A stretch of 64,000 nucleotides of DNA from Emmonsiellopsis sp. PD_33. Its lineage: Eukaryota; Ascomycota; Eurotiomycetes; Onygenales; Ajellomycetaceae. The DNA lies in contig JANTQF010000143.1 of assembly GCA_032988165.1 (NCBI GenBank), positions 1 to 64,000 on the forward strand, in the 5' to 3' direction. Made by a program: the position numbers and the translations under genes. Below the pieces are notes generated by a model. It had not been told where the DNA came from. It saw only the letters and a program-made list of their open reading frames with translations, and searched no databases. The stretch's first letter is position 1; each line of letters opens with the position of its first letter. Positions 34,869 to 47,354 of the stretch are shown here, in pieces.

Positions 34869-35588
34869 ATGGTTGAAGCATCTACCCTGGCGCCATTCCA
34901 TATCCTCAGGTTCGTCCCCCCTCGCTGTTCAGTGGGTTCTAGTGCTGACCTTTCTATTCCAGCTATGGCACGCTGCTTGGTGCTCAGGTCTACCAGGTCC
35001 GTTCTGAACCGGCTGATTACCGAATTCCAGGAATCGGTATTGATGTTTTTTAGACTTTTGTCGGCGGCATCATTGCGTACAAGTCCCTTCCCCGCCCACA
35101 GTTCTCCACCCTCCAAGCGTCGATATTCCCCGTCTACTTCTCCATGCAAACAGCTTTGCCAGTGATAATGGCCATAACATACCCCGGGGAACGAACGATA
35201 ATAGGATCGCGCACATCAAGCATATCCGGATTGCTTGCTGAGAGCCAACCCTCCACCTTGCTTCCTATCGTTGCGATGTTCGTGACGGGCTTGACAAATA
35301 TGCTAGTGCTAAGACCATTGACTGCTAAGGCCATGCGCGAGAGAAGGCATCAAGGTTCGCTCCATTGTTCTTGGGTTGATTGCCCGGTATTTCGCGAACG
35401 TGTCATTGATGTTCCCTATAGAGACCATTGACGGAAAAAAGAGCTACGACCCCCCGCCGCATTCCAAGGAAATGGTCCGATTGAACAAGGCCTTTGGCCG
35501 GATCCATGGTATTTCTTCGCTGGTCAATCTTGCAGGCCTTTTGGCTACTGTATATTACGGAGTTGTCCTGGCAGATCGCCTGCAGTAG
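34869..35588 (+). CDS. TMEM205-like (DUF4149) membrane protein
   Basis: A small multi-spanning membrane protein of unknown role in fungi. Exons 34869-34909, 34963-34996, 35054-35354 and 35422-35588 give 180 residues. Four hydrophobic segments are visible: around FHILSYGTLLGAQVYQTFVGGIIAY, FSMQTALPVIMAITYP, LLPIVAMFVTGLTNMLVL, and ISSLVNLAGLLATVYYGVVLADRL. The motifs SYGTLLGAQVYQTFVGG, QFSTLQASIFPVYF and the closing RLNKAFGRIHGISSLVNL match the family as I know it. The very small second exon (34 bases) is needed to rebuild the first motif, which supports it. It is divergent from Ku80. Confidence 0.85.
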
Positions 35589-36737
35589 AAAGGTCAACGG
35601 ATATTTTGGGCAATGTCCAGTTTTGAACTGAGTTCGCAAATTTGGGTATCGCGGAACGTTCACTAATCGAATGAAAATCTCCATCTCCCTCTCTCCGCTT
35701 CTATTTGGATGGATTTAGCAATTTTTATGATTTCAACACGGATATCTATGCGAGCCTTCTACAACGCAGGCTAATTTGGGGATCTATAAATATCTCACAA
35801 TACCCTACTACCAAACTGCTAGCTAACTTTGAATACGTTTATGACAGGCAGAGCTTTGTGGTATTTAAAGCTCCTTTTATTCTTGTTATCTCCATATCCC
35901 CTCTCGGAATGTGGATACTACCTATTTCATTCTTGTGGAATCGCCCGTTGCATTGACATTGTTGGGAGAGACAAGGGCACATCCATCTATTCTTATCCTA
36001 TTTTTTTTGTGGGACTCCCCACAACGAATTTATACTTCAGCTCCCAAAGGTGGTCCTTGTTCTCTTTTTATCAAGTTCCTTCCGTATAACTGTCGATTCC
36101 TAGAAAGCACCATTATTCTAGGTTGTTTGCTCTTTTTTGTTTGTGGTTTGTGTTCTTTACTTTCAAACAATAAAGGGAGTTGGTATAGAATGATTGCACA
36201 CACCACTATGTTTTACAACATTGTGGTTGGTGCTGGTGAATACTTCCTCAGGTTTATATTCAAATCCTGACCTTACCATTCACTGATCACACATGTGAGG
36301 GGTTTCCCAGTTAATTCTACCTTGGGGGATTTCATTTAAGATTTCTGAGGTTCTTTGCTAGAGAGTGTTGTTTCCCCTCACACCGTTTTTCAAAGTGTTA
36401 CCTTTGACCCTTGTTTGCCCAAATCTCTTTATCCCCCCTCTAACCTATTCTCTTTGTTGATACTCAACGGCCTCACTTGGAAACGTACGACAGCTTCAAA
36501 ACCGCAAGATTTTCTTCAAGAGCACTTATGTTAGTTCTCACTTCATATAATCCACTGCTCAGTATCAACCTACCTTGATTTGCGGAAACTGTACATTTGC
36601 AGTCAGATCTCCGGCGCTTGGCGAAAAAACGAATACGATCCCTCGATTCCCGTACTGAACGAAACTCCTGGAACTATCGAGCCTATTTCCTCCCACTGCT
36701 GGCTATTCTGCCTCTGCATATCAATCCTTCGGCCATC
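35589..36737. other. Intergenic region and probable leader
   Basis: 1.15 kb, T-rich, with CpG. The frame of the next gene is open from about 36579 without an ATG, and an AG acceptor-like site (TTTGCAG, ending at 36601) lies there, so a short 5' exon further upstream is possible. No recognisable gene in the rest. Confidence 0.5.
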
Positions 36738-38801
36738 ATGGACATCTGTGAACTAATCATCTTCACGATCTCTATGGCTCTCTTGGGGGTTATCCAAAAA
36801 ATCCCGTTTACAGATATCTATCACAGAACTCAGTTCCCCAAGACCTTGCGTGGTGATTTTCACTTTGGGCATGATTCTAACGGGTCTGGTGAGATATCAA
36901 ACACGATTCTTCTACAAAAACCAACAGCAACAATTCCGCCCATCGAGCCCGCCCAGCCCATACCAGCAGCATATATCACGGTGAATTCCTCAGCAGTTTC
37001 AGCACCAACCTGCTCCCCAAGACCAATTCCTCTTGCATCGGGAATATTGCGTCCGACGCCCACTGAAAGCACAGCAAATATGCATGACTTAGTTGGAGTT
37101 CAAGGCGCAATGAGTATCCCATTTTCAACGCCAATGGAAGGTCCAGACTGGTTCTCACGCCTTTTCGAATCGCTTACAGCATCCTTGTTGGATACCAACG
37201 GACTGTTTATTACATCCTTCGTCTTGACTGTTTCCGTCGGCATCCTCTTGGTGGTCCTAGGGGCGGGATGCTGTTTTATTTTCTTTGCATATACTGTCGT
37301 CAAATGCACGCTATTAAATATTGCCCGCAGAGCAGAGGCGGCCTCTGCAGATCTAGATAAGGTCGAGGCCGAGATTACGCGCCAGTGGTCTCTTCTCCAC
37401 CAAAAGCTAGATGCGCTGCATTCGACCATGACGAAAGGGGTAGACAAGAGCCAGGAAATGATCGAATCGAAAGAGAAGGTCCTTTTTGAACGAGTCGAGG
37501 CTATCGAAGCCCGGTTTGCTAAGGCATCGAAACAAGTGCACGAGCAATGTATTCGCTTGAATAGGGCCGTGCGCACCATGAACAGCGAGTACGAGCCCTG
37601 GCCCACCAGGGATGAGCTGCTCAGCGACTACATTAAGGATTTCAGGGATTCGCTCTCAACTGCGAAGGATGATCTTCATGAAGAGATGTATAGGGTGAAA
37701 AACCTTGTTCCAGCGTTCAGGTCTGAATTCCACCGCGCCATTTCAAAGGCAAATTCAACCTTTCTAGGCAGCCTGCCTATGACATTCCTGGAAGAGAAAT
37801 CCCTTCTTGAGTCACATCTGCGATCGATACGTGAGACCATGAATGATCTGCCGTACCTGACAGATCTCCAGACCGAAGCCTCGAGTGCTAGGGTTGAAAT
37901 GGAGCTTATCCGTGATCAGATGTGGAGTACGGTGGACGAGAGTCGCAAAATGTTGCGGGAGATGCCAAATATACAGCAAGAGATTGAAGAAATGCAGGTA
38001 AGAATTTATTGAACGGGGGGCCGATTTCGTTTTTTCCGTTAAATTTGTATTTTTACTGATGTATCATCTTCTCAGACAAAGCTCGCCTACTTGGAAGATG
38101 AGCTTTCACTTTCTAGGCTAGCCTTGAAGGCGGTCGACCAAGCCGAGGAGCCTGACACCCTCTTGACATTGCCAGCGCCTTCGACAGCAGAGTTGCCTGC
38201 CGACCTTGTCAATGACTTACTTGGAGAAGCTGCTAGTGATGACGAATACAACGACCGGGAGAAGGCGAATGAGAGTAAAGAGACCGAAGAAGAAGATGCT
38301 CGCGCACATATTGGTCCACCATCTACTTCATCCGAGGATTCATGCGAAGTCCCTGCTTGGCTGTTGAGAGAACCCGACGACGGCGAGCCGGATATGGATG
38401 GCTTGTTCAATGCCTATTGGGGGGATGAAGACCGGGAGGCGGCTAGGCCCATGCTGGGACCAGCAGCACCGGCAGCACCAACAACATCAGCAACATCGGC
38501 AACATCAGCAGCGTCGCATGTGCCGCAAGGCCCCAGCTTGTCAGAAAGAAATAGGCTCTGGTCCTCGTCCGACGAGAGCGATTCGGAGGATGAAATGGGA
38601 AATAAAAAGGAGAAGAAAACGACTGCCACACCCACAAGATATCCGGGGGGTATACCGGCTCGTCCAGCTTTTTCGGAACCTACAAAGGGACGTGCACATC
38701 CCAATAGGAGAACTAGAGAGAGCCGGCGGACGAATATGGCTCGAGGTGTGATACTTGATCGCCCTGCTCCCGTTGAACCCCCTGGACCTCCTTCTCCTTG
38801 A
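36738..38801 (+). CDS. Unrecognised membrane-anchored coiled-coil protein
   Basis: I do not recognise this gene. Exons 36738-37997 and 38076-38801 give 661 residues from the first in-frame ATG. Residues 1-20 (MDICELIIFTISMALLGVIQ) are hydrophobic and could be a signal anchor. A Pro/Ser/Thr-rich stretch (about 60-130) leads to a strong membrane segment at about 156-186 (FITSFVLTVSVGILLVVLG followed by FIFFAYTVV). Residues about 195-430 are heptad-rich and charged, consistent with a long coiled coil, broken only by YEPWPTRDELLSDY. The tail of about 200 residues is acidic, then low in complexity (APAAPTTSATSATSAAS), and ends in a basic region with RTRESRRTN and a Pro-rich end. An N-terminal exon may be missing. 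A tether or organelle-shape role would be a guess. Confidence 0.68.
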
Positions 38802-39258
38802 AGTGAAGGATGATTTTGTATTTCTTGTTTTGACGATGGAGTTTGTTAAATCTTGTACACTTGTTCCCATAGCACTAAATTCTTGGGGTGCTACTCTTAT
38901 AGTTACAACTTACTCCACGCTGGGCGTTGGTGCTATTTTCTATTTTAGAGGTTTTCTGCCTGTCTGCTGTTTCGAAATTCCAAACTATATTCACCCCTTT
39001 ATATAAGGAAACTTACTTTATAGGTTTTATTTACAATCTTTTGTCCATGACAAATCAGAAACGTGCCTCGTCGGAAAAGTATATATACCTTTACAGCCAT
39101 CCATGTCCCCGATAGTAACAATACTAACAATGGATTACATAGCAAACATTCCACGCGGATATGTTGTCCCAGTCTCAAAATAAAGGTCCCCATTCAACAA
39201 ACAGGCGTCATATTCAATCCATATTCTTAGCGCAAGATACAAGATTCTCACAAATACC
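38802..39258. other. Convergent spacer
   Basis: 457 bases between two stop codons on opposite strands; T-rich, nothing else seen. Confidence 0.6.
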
Positions 39259-40965
39259 TCATGGTCGCAACTGGGCAATCACGCCTTCATTAAGCCTCAA
39301 CGACGCTATATCAGCTGCGGTACGGCCGTCTTTATTCTTCAAGCTGGTATCAGCCTTATAATCCAGAAGCAGCAACAGAACATCATCATATCCTTCAGCT
39401 GCTGCCAAATGAAGTGGAGTGTTCCCATCTCGACACTGCCCATTCACGTCAGATCCAGCGGCAAGCAAGTGTCGCGTAACATCCTTTTCCCCTCTCGCCG
39501 CCGATTGATGCAAAGCACTACGGCCAAGGCTCGTCAAAGCATGAACGTTGACGCCATGGCTAATCAGGATCTTTACTACAATAAGAAGCCCCTTCCAGCT
39601 GGCCACGATCAATGGTGTCCAAGAATCTCCACCTCCTGGCCCGTCCGCAGGGATCTCGGGATCAGCGCCCATTTTCAGCAGCAGCCGCACAGCAGTGCAC
39701 ATTGAACATTGAGCTGCCGCCCACAGCGGAGTTTCTCCAGACTCGCATCGCTGGTTAATGTCGAGACCAAGCTCGAGAAGCCTTCTCACGGCATCGGTAC
39801 GATTCTCCGAAGCTGCACAATGTAGAGCCGTCCAGCCAGAATTAAGTCTCGCGTATATATCCGCGCCGCGTTCTATGATGAGGTCGAGGATCTCTTCCCT
39901 GCCGTATTTTGCCGCAAGGTGTACTAGGGCGTAACCCTTTTCGTATCGCGCATTTACCTCTGCGCCCTGTTCTATCAGGTATTTTACGAGCTCTGTACGC
40001 CTTTCCCTGACAGCACAACATAGAGGTGTGTTACCGCAATTTTCCCGTGCGTCAATATTAGCACCACTAGCAAGGAGGAGTTTGGCCTTATCAACATGGC
40101 CGCGAAGCGCTATGTAGTGAATTGGCAGCCTCCCAGTATACGTGTCCTGTGCTTCAACATTTGCCCCATGCTCAATGAGGCATTGCATAGCATCCCTAGA
40201 TCCCACCCTACAAGCCAAAAGTAAGGGGGTTCGTCCATCTATCTCCCTCGCCTCTATATCTGCTCCATGCCTAAGAAGCAAGCGCATCGCTTCCACATCA
40301 CCCTTACCCGTAGCCAAGTGCAATGCTGTCACCCCACTCGGGATTCTAACATTAACATTAGCGCCATGTTTGAGCGCCCAACTGATGCCATCAATCTGGC
40401 CCACTTTGTTGGCCAATATGTGTAACGCAGACCACACCCCCTGTATAGGAGCGTCGATATCAACCCCGCGGTCGAGTAACACTTGGACTGCTGTCATGTT
40501 TCCCGCCTTCGCCGCCGCATGCAGGGCTGCTTTCATTTCTTCCGCATGATCTTTGATGTTGATCCCACGTTCGAGCATCATCGCTTCAGCTAGCGCGGAG
40601 TTGCCCGCACCCAATGCTTTTTCGAGAGCAGTCGAGTCATCTTCGTCTAGTTCAAGAGGGTCCGCACCGGCCTCGAGGAGATGAAGGGCTAGGGCATGCC
40701 AGCCTCGAAGCGTTGCTTCGTGCAGCCATTGACACCCCCCTTCTCTACCGAGCTTGTTGAGATACTTGTAAAGCTGTGGTGAAACCGCGGAGTGGAAAGC
40801 TTTGTTTGCAAGGCTGAGATGGTACATCTCATATGGTGATAGGATCTTGGGTGGTCATCAGAATCATTTGAGCTTTATACAAGTTTCGCTGGTGAAGGAT
40901 TTACTCACCTTTTCCACGACATGATAGAGGATATCCTCGTTACCGAACAAGCCGTAAACGCTCAT
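39259..40965 (-). CDS. Ankyrin-repeat protein with an F-box-like N-terminus
   Basis: Probable protein-protein interaction adaptor. Minus-strand exons 40965-40909 and 40845-39259 give 547 residues. The first exon codes MSVYGLFGNEDILYHVVEK. Joined to the second it gives ILSPYEMYHLSLANKAFHSAVSPQLYKYL, whose pattern (helix, then LANKAFHS, then SPQLYK) is that of degenerate fungal F-box or PRANC-like heads. About 14 ankyrin units of 33 residues follow (for example VTALHLATGKGDVEAMRLLLRHGADI and NTPLHLAAAEGYDDVLLLLL) and run to the end. Repeat 11 is enlarged by a Gly-rich loop (PADGPGGGDS). The short first exon is supported by a GTGAGT donor and by the head it completes. Partners are unknown. Confidence 0.83.
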
Positions 40966-41611
40966 GGTCGGGAAGAATGCTCAGGTCTGCAGATTCGACG
41001 GAACAATGGGCTCGAAAAGCAAACCATTTGATTAAATCATAAGAGTGGGCAGGTCACCTCGTATAAATATTAATGAGCAAGGCTCACGTTCCCCGCTTTT
41101 TGTTGCTGGCCAAGCAGCCTCTCATTCGTAGTACTGTACATTTCCTTCACATCGTTACTAACTAGTAGTAGTTCCGCCTCAACTTGACCGATCGCTGCCT
41201 GGAGCTGATGATTCGGATCACTTGACGGCCAATTTGGTCAATGGTTCAACCCAGGCAAACATAAACTGAGCTCCTTCATTATAGTTGTTAGGCATGAAGC
41301 ACTAAAAACTAGGTAAAATATATTGAACCATACGTCGACGTTGTTCGCCGCAGAAAATTATCAACCCCTGTTCTTGCAGTAAAAAGCATCCAGCCATTAT
41401 TTGTATAAGTTACTAAAAACCTAAAGATACCACCATATTACCCCATCCCATTATACACAATATATCATACACTAGACAGACATCTCATACCTTTAAAAGA
41501 GAACCTATAAAGGAAAAGTGGGAAATATTATCCAACCAAAGACGTGAGGTAGGATACACATGACACACAAGCACACCCAGTCCCTCAGACCCCAGAGCAA
41601 AAAAGACTAGT
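40966..41611. other. Intergenic region
   Basis: About 650 bases between the start of the ankyrin gene and the stop of the sugar transporter (same strand, so promoter plus 3' flank). No gene seen. Confidence 0.55.
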
Positions 41612-43935
41612 TTATTCGTTGATTTTCTCATGTCCATAGAGTTTGGGCAATGGCGCCAGCTTCTGCCGGAGGACCCAGACACGGAAATGCCAAACGGCGT
41701 TTCTGAGCTGATATGTGGCGTGTTTCCTTGTCGGGACTGAGAATACTTGGTCGAGCTCTTCGAGGGTTAACTCTGTTATAGAGAGAGTAGTGTGGGTATG
41801 TTAGCCATCGTATCACTTGCCATTGGTGGGTGTGAATATACGTGGGATGAAGAGGAAATACGGGATGGAACAACATCCATATACAAAAACAACTGACCTT
41901 TTGTTTCAGGCACAAATAGGAGAACCAGGACCCATCCGAGGAGACACCAGCCCCCGTACCAGGCAAATGCCCCCTGTGGCTTGAATGCTGTCACAAGATG
42001 GGGCCAGGTAAAGGAGATTATGAAATTGAAGCACCATGTAACCGCCGTTGCCCAACTCATCCCTACCTCTCTGACGTGCATCGGAAAACATTCTGCGCTA
42101 TACGTGAATGGAACAGGGCCCTCTCCGGGAGAATAAAATACCTCGAACAGGTACATTCCTGTCGTCACCATGCCAAGTCTTGTTTTGCTCGTTGCATTAT
42201 CTGGCTCGATCCAAAATGAAAACCCGGACCACAGCAACCAGACACACAGCCACGGCAAGGTAAACAATAGGAGATTACGTCGGCCCCACGTATCAATTGT
42301 GAAAAAGGCCGGTAGCGCAAAGACCCAGTTGAGAATCCCGGTGCCCATTGAGGCGAGCAGGGCAGAGGACATGCTGAAGCCCGAGTCAACAAAGATAGTT
42401 GTCGAGTAGTAAGCAATGATATTCACGCCACAATACTGCTGCAGGAGCATGAGGATTCCCGACGCAGCGGTAGCACGCGCATTACGGGCAATAGTAAAGA
42501 GCTCCCAGACCATCGAAAAGAAGTTCTTGCCTTTGTTGACCTTCCTCTCTAGCTGGACACCGACATAGGCGTAGTAGAGATCTCGGGCGGCTTGAAGTTC
42601 CGTCGGACGTAGGGTCCGGAAGGAGTCAAATGCCTTGCCTATTTTGTTATGTTGTATCAACCAACGAGGCGATTCCACCGCCCAGGGTATTTGGATGCAT
42701 ACAACTAAGGGCAATACGACTGTGGAACCGAGCATTAGGCGCCACGCGAGATCAGGCTCCAAACCTCCGAAGGCAACGCCCATGATGTTGCCTAGCATGA
42801 TACCGAAGGCAGTCCACCTGTTTTCCTATTAGCTTCTAGCAAGAAGGGTATGGTCCTACTAGGAAACGGGATGCGTTTTTCAATGGATGGGAACCGTTCA
42901 AACTTACATCTGCCACATCATGACCAAGGCACCGCGAATAGGGGCCGGAGCACATTCTGCAGTGTACACTGGTACAGTTGAGGATTTGGAACCAATCCCG
43001 AGGCCCAGGACAAACCGAGCCACGAACAGGTTCACCCAGGAGTTGGCAACCCCCTCCCAGACCGACGCAACCGCAGCGATCACGCAAGATATAAAGATTG
43101 TACCCCGTCGAGCAAAGTAGTAGTTCAGCGGTTCTGTCAACCAGCAGCCAAGGACAGCACAGGCCAAGTAGGGAGCGCCAACCACGAGGCCCGTTATATT
43201 GTCCGCCATTGCCTGGGTAAACCTTCCCCCTTCTTCGTGGGATTTGATCCCGAATCTCTATATTTCATTGTCAGTGTCGCTTCGCAACTCACTAGCGTAT
43301 TGGTAAAATAGTAAGATGTTGAATGGAAGACCTTGCTCACTACGAGTCAAGAGATGCTAAGGTCGTCTTCAAGTCGATTCCCATCACATGATACACAGGC
43401 CCTAATTACTCTGCAGTCATCCTTCACAATAAAGAATGATACGTACATCTAGGTATAATTTCTGGGCACCGTTATTCGCGGTCTCGTCCATGCCTTGAAC
43501 AGCCGCGGCGACACTTGCCATTGCTATTGCCACGAAGTTAGCATACGTCAATCAGGAGGTGTAAGTATTCTTACCTGTGAGATAGTACAAGGCCCAAGGC
43601 TGCGACCACTTATGAGTCGTCTCTCTTCTCAGCGCCTCTTTCTCATCCTCATTCAACTCTGGTAGCTCAAATGCGTCCTGCGGGCTCTGGGCTACAAGTG
43701 CCCCCTTTCTAAATGCATCGATATGATCTTTCAAGTCGTACTCGTGGCAGAACCGCTCGACATCCGCCATGAGCACATCACGAGAGACACCAGCCAACGG
43801 ATTTTCGAATACAGCGTTGAACTTGGCATCTCCGTTAGTTTCAACGTCATATATAGCATGCTCGTCTTCGACTTTCTCCTGCTGCTCGGCCTGAGGGATG
43901 GTATCGTTGTCCTTGTCGTCGTTGTTTTCGGCCAT
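41612..43935 (-). CDS. MFS sugar transporter (PF00083 type)
   Basis: Proton-coupled sugar or polyol carrier in the plasma membrane; the substrate is not visible. Minus-strand exons 43935-43575, 43523-43447, 43257-42908, 42817-41898 and 41772-41612 give 622 residues. A long acidic cytosolic head (about 120 residues, with RFCHEYDLKDHIDAFRKGAL) precedes WALYYLTAMASVAAAVQGMD, the first helix. Family motifs seen are the NYYFARRGTIFISC loop, RFVLGLGIGSKSSTVPVY with AECAPAPIRGALV, WAVESPRWLI at the end of helix 6, QQYCGVNIIAYYST in helix 7, YSAECFPMHVREVGMS, and VPETKELTLEELDQVF after helix 12, rebuilt across the last intron. The intron at 43258-43446 is longer than the others (189 bases). Confidence 0.93.
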
Positions 43936-45066
43936 TGTGAGAAGTAATGCTGATATCGTTGGACAAAATGTCTATATTATCATTCCACGATGACGGGGTG
44001 CACAATCCTATGGGTAGGTATGTGGGAACATACGTATTTATAGACTTTCAAAAAAAGGAACCTGGGGAGACGATGGAGGAGAAAAGTGGGTAAAATTGGA
44101 GAGCGGAGAGTATTTGGGTCGTCCAAGGGCTGTAGATAGACATGGAGCTTACTACATGTATATATGTCTATGACATCGCCAGTCCGATGATCGCTTTTCT
44201 CCGCACCCAACATGATGGACCACCGCTTGAGGAACCTCCGAGTCAAAGCGCCATGGTTTGCTGGCACATGGTAGAGTACAAGATTTGGATTGAGCATTTC
44301 CAGATCAGGCAATCTCTCGTTTGACTACCCCGGGCCATTAAAGCTGATTCCAAAATCTAACAGGTACCTTAGACTCCTAGGGTGGAGTCCACCTCAGAAG
44401 ACCGATATTAAAGCCCTGCCAGAGAACATCCCATAGTGGTGAAAAGGATGAACCAGCTGGCGCCCTGTGAACGCATCAGCCATGGATCTGACTTGACTCC
44501 GGGAGGGAGGCAACCTCCCAGTACCCGCCGCAACCCAAATTCTCCCAGTTAAAACAAAGGGGCAACAACTGGACGTCCAGCGAGTCTGCTGCACCCCCGA
44601 AGGGCTACATCATAACCACATCATAAGTGCAAGAATCCTTGAGAAAATGTCCACTGATCTGCTATGCGCACACACGACGTCCGAAGTGTCCGATAGACTG
44701 GCCAACCACACGTGTTGATGTGCTTCAGCTTGTTCGTGACTGACGTTGAAGTTGGAGGTCTACCATGTTGGTTCAAACAAGCTTTCCCGTCCGCTATTTT
44801 TGCCATCGGAAGACATTGGGCCAGGATCATCGCCCAATTGCGTCATGGGGGAGCCGGGTCACGTGGTGCTCTCTGCCCTCATCCATTAAATTCTTGTCCC
44901 CTAAACACTTGATGGAGGGAGAAGGTTGGTTGGATTGAAAGAGCTAGCTAGAGAACTGACGATATAGTGTGTGCGGTCACTCATTTTCCTGGGCCATATT
45001 GAGCAGTACCACTATGTGTTAAATGAAAGTATGTACGGAATTCTCATTGCAATTAACTACTAACTA
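43936..45066. other. Intergenic region
   Basis: 1.1 kb between the sugar transporter start and the stop of the surface-protein gene, both on the minus strand. It holds the transporter promoter and the 3' flank of the next gene. Short open frames look random. Confidence 0.55.
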
Positions 45067-46744
45067 TTAATGATTTCTTGATTCCATCTCCGTAATCCTC
45101 CTATTAATTTCCTTTTTTTCCCTATTTAACCGTTCAAGCTCCATCTGCCGCGCAATCTCTGCCTCTAATCTTGCTCTTTCGGCGCGCAATTGTTCGAGGG
45201 TTTGATTTGAACCTCCTCCTGATACAAGGCCGGCAGTGTGAGTTGGTTCTTCTAGGACTACGGGTACTGTGGATGCGGGCAAAGAGTGCGGGTCCCCTGT
45301 GATGCCTTGAACAAGTGGCTGTGGAGGTGTCTCACTCGCTTGGGAGCTTGGTTGAGTCCATTGCCATCCCCCACCGGAGGCCGGGACAGGGGCGGACTGT
45401 GGGTTCGCTGCTGGAGAAATGGATTTTGAAACCGATGACGGGGGATTTGTCTCTAATTCCAGTGGCTGGGGAGAGTTTTGCTGGCTAGATAATTCCACGA
45501 AACCGGCTGACGGGTTCAATTCTGCCCTGCGCTCATGCAATTGTCCGGAACTGAGTTCTTGCAATGGTCTCGAGCCAAGTTCCTGGGGCTGGGTCGCTGC
45601 TGGTTGGCCAGGGGCCTCTACAAGTGCAGCAGACGGGTTTAATTCCGCTCTGTGTTCTTGTGATTGTCCAGCAGCCAGTTCCTGCCACCTAGATTGACCA
45701 GATACCTCTACAAGGGCGGCTGCAGGATTTAATTCTGCCCTATGTTCTTCTATTTGACCGATATGAGCATCCTGAGAAGGTCCAAGATGTGTGGTGTCGT
45801 CCAAGTCTGGTTTTTCCATGGCCCCTGGTGCATTGTCGTGCTGATCGAATTTTGCGCCTCCCTTCTGTTTTCGACGTCGCCGGACGAAGAGGAAGAAGAC
45901 CAAAACTATGATTACTACAATGGGTATCGTAACACCGATTGCAGCTTTAGCACCTGTAGAGAGCCCATTTTGGGAGCTGGAACCTTCTGGTTGTTCTGGG
46001 GAGTCTGTCTTGCCTGGTGAGGTGGACGTTTTCGAGGAGGCTGTTTGTGTCGGACCTGGCAGAAGAAGCTGAACACGGTACCCCATATAATGATTTGCCA
46101 TGTTATTCTCCTGAGCAAATGTTTCCGTAATCGTGGTCTGGGGGGCGTCGCAATCGCCGATTGGTGTCCCCGAGATAGCCTCGCCAGAGGACACTGGCTT
46201 GATACATGCATCTTTATTCGAGGATGCGCATTCCCAACCACTGGAAGCTGTCAGCATATGTCTCCAGAACATTGGTTTTTGGGAACTGCAGGAGTTCCCT
46301 TTCTTTTAAATGCAAAAAATCTCAAAGACTAAGAGAAATGAAAGAGACACGTTTGAGATATAATCGATGTAATAGACTTGCATACCTCGGACAGCATCCA
46401 ATAACTGTTTCTCCTGGAGACAGAAGGCTCCAAAAATCCGCATCCTCCCCCCTTGGAGCCCCCTCACCCTCCACACGTGAACTAGTACAGGCCGATGTGT
46501 ATCCATGAGGACAACTTAATCCAGGAGAGTAAAGACTGAGGTCGCCCGCGAATAGGAGAGGGTAAGAGGCACCAGGCGGGAAGCAAGAGGATGAAGCAAC
46601 GTGCCACCCATCTCCGCTGGTGGTACAAGAGGCTCCCCAGAAAGCGCCCGGTCTGTCAGAGGTTACCTTAAGAGCGAGAGTCGAGCATTCAGACGGCGGG
46701 GTAAATTCAGTGGTTAGAGGACCCAAGATCGTTCGCCGTTGCAT
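45067..46744 (-). CDS. Single-pass cell-surface protein with cytoplasmic repeats
   Basis: Unnamed fungal membrane protein with an extracellular Cys-rich domain, one helix and a long cytoplasmic tail. Minus-strand exons 46744-46386 and 46240-45067 give 510 residues. The N-terminus (MQRRTILGPLTTEFTPPSEC) has no classic signal peptide but is the usual opening of this family in ascomycetes. GETVIGCCPSGWECASSNKD is rebuilt across the intron using the second of two AG acceptors. A Ser/Thr-rich stalk leads to the membrane segment at about 219-239 (GVTIPIVVIIVLVFFLFV) followed by RRRRKQKGG. The tail holds three copies of HRAELNPxAxxVE about 33 residues apart, and a C-terminal coiled coil (LEQLRAERARLEAEIARQ). 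A wall-sensor role is only inferred from the architecture. Confidence 0.75.
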
Positions 46745-47310
46745 TGTTGCTGCAGTGCGCTCCGTAGCATGATGAATGATGGAATGGACAACATGTTTTG
46801 GGTCCTGTGAGGAGACTCCAGATCCAATCCCCCCTGACGCTTGATTATCGAAGCTAGACCATAAATGATCAAATTTGAGGATCGGCAGAGATTGAAGCAG
46901 CGATATCCCGCCCCTTGGCCTCTTGAGATGGATGGGTGCCCTGGAACCCAATGGAGGCCCCAGAACGCCAACATGTGCACGCTAATTGGGCACATAATAG
47001 GGCTAACATATTGCGAGAATGATGATGTTCAGAGAGATGTTCATCTCCTCGGCTGCAGACAAGGAAGACATGGATCGCGATGGATGTCATTGGCTGTGGC
47101 CTGGTGAATCAGTTCGTATTGATTCTTGGCTTAACAGCGCTCCAGAAACACGCGGGGAGGGATCCCATGGAAGCAAGTCCAAGCGAGCGTGGTTTATCCC
47201 TAAATAAGTAATGATGAAGCAGGTCAAACAAACCGAGATAACATTATCTGGGATATATTGTTTGACCTCAATTTTTATCATCAATGCCAGAAGAAGAATT
47301 TTCCAGTCGG
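46745..47310. other. Intergenic region upstream of the surface-protein gene
   Basis: About 570 bases; the minus-strand frame is open into it but has no ATG in frame. Contains CpG up to 47310, where the CpG-free block begins. No gene seen. Confidence 0.5.
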
Positions 47311-47335
47311 TGGTTTGAATAAACTCCTGACAGCA

Positions 47336-47354
47336 TGGAGAAAATCCTTGCCCC
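47336..47354 (+). repeat. 19-base direct repeat, left copy
   Basis: TGGAGAAAATCCTTGCCCC occurs here and again at 53,623-53,641, on the same strand near the other end of the CpG-free island. A shorter word, CTGGAGGACAA, follows each copy (about 47,541 and 53,705). They may be remnants of a second repeat family on both sides of the LINE. Confidence 0.75.

Noticed and set aside
36190..36275. Possible tRNA (TTCAAATCC word near 36,259)
   Set aside because: No matching A box, no cloverleaf pairing and no acceptor stem found.
36597..36737. Start of the coiled-coil protein at 36,597
   Set aside because: The codon there is TTG, not ATG, and sits at an acceptor-like TTTGCAG; the first in-frame ATG is 36,738.
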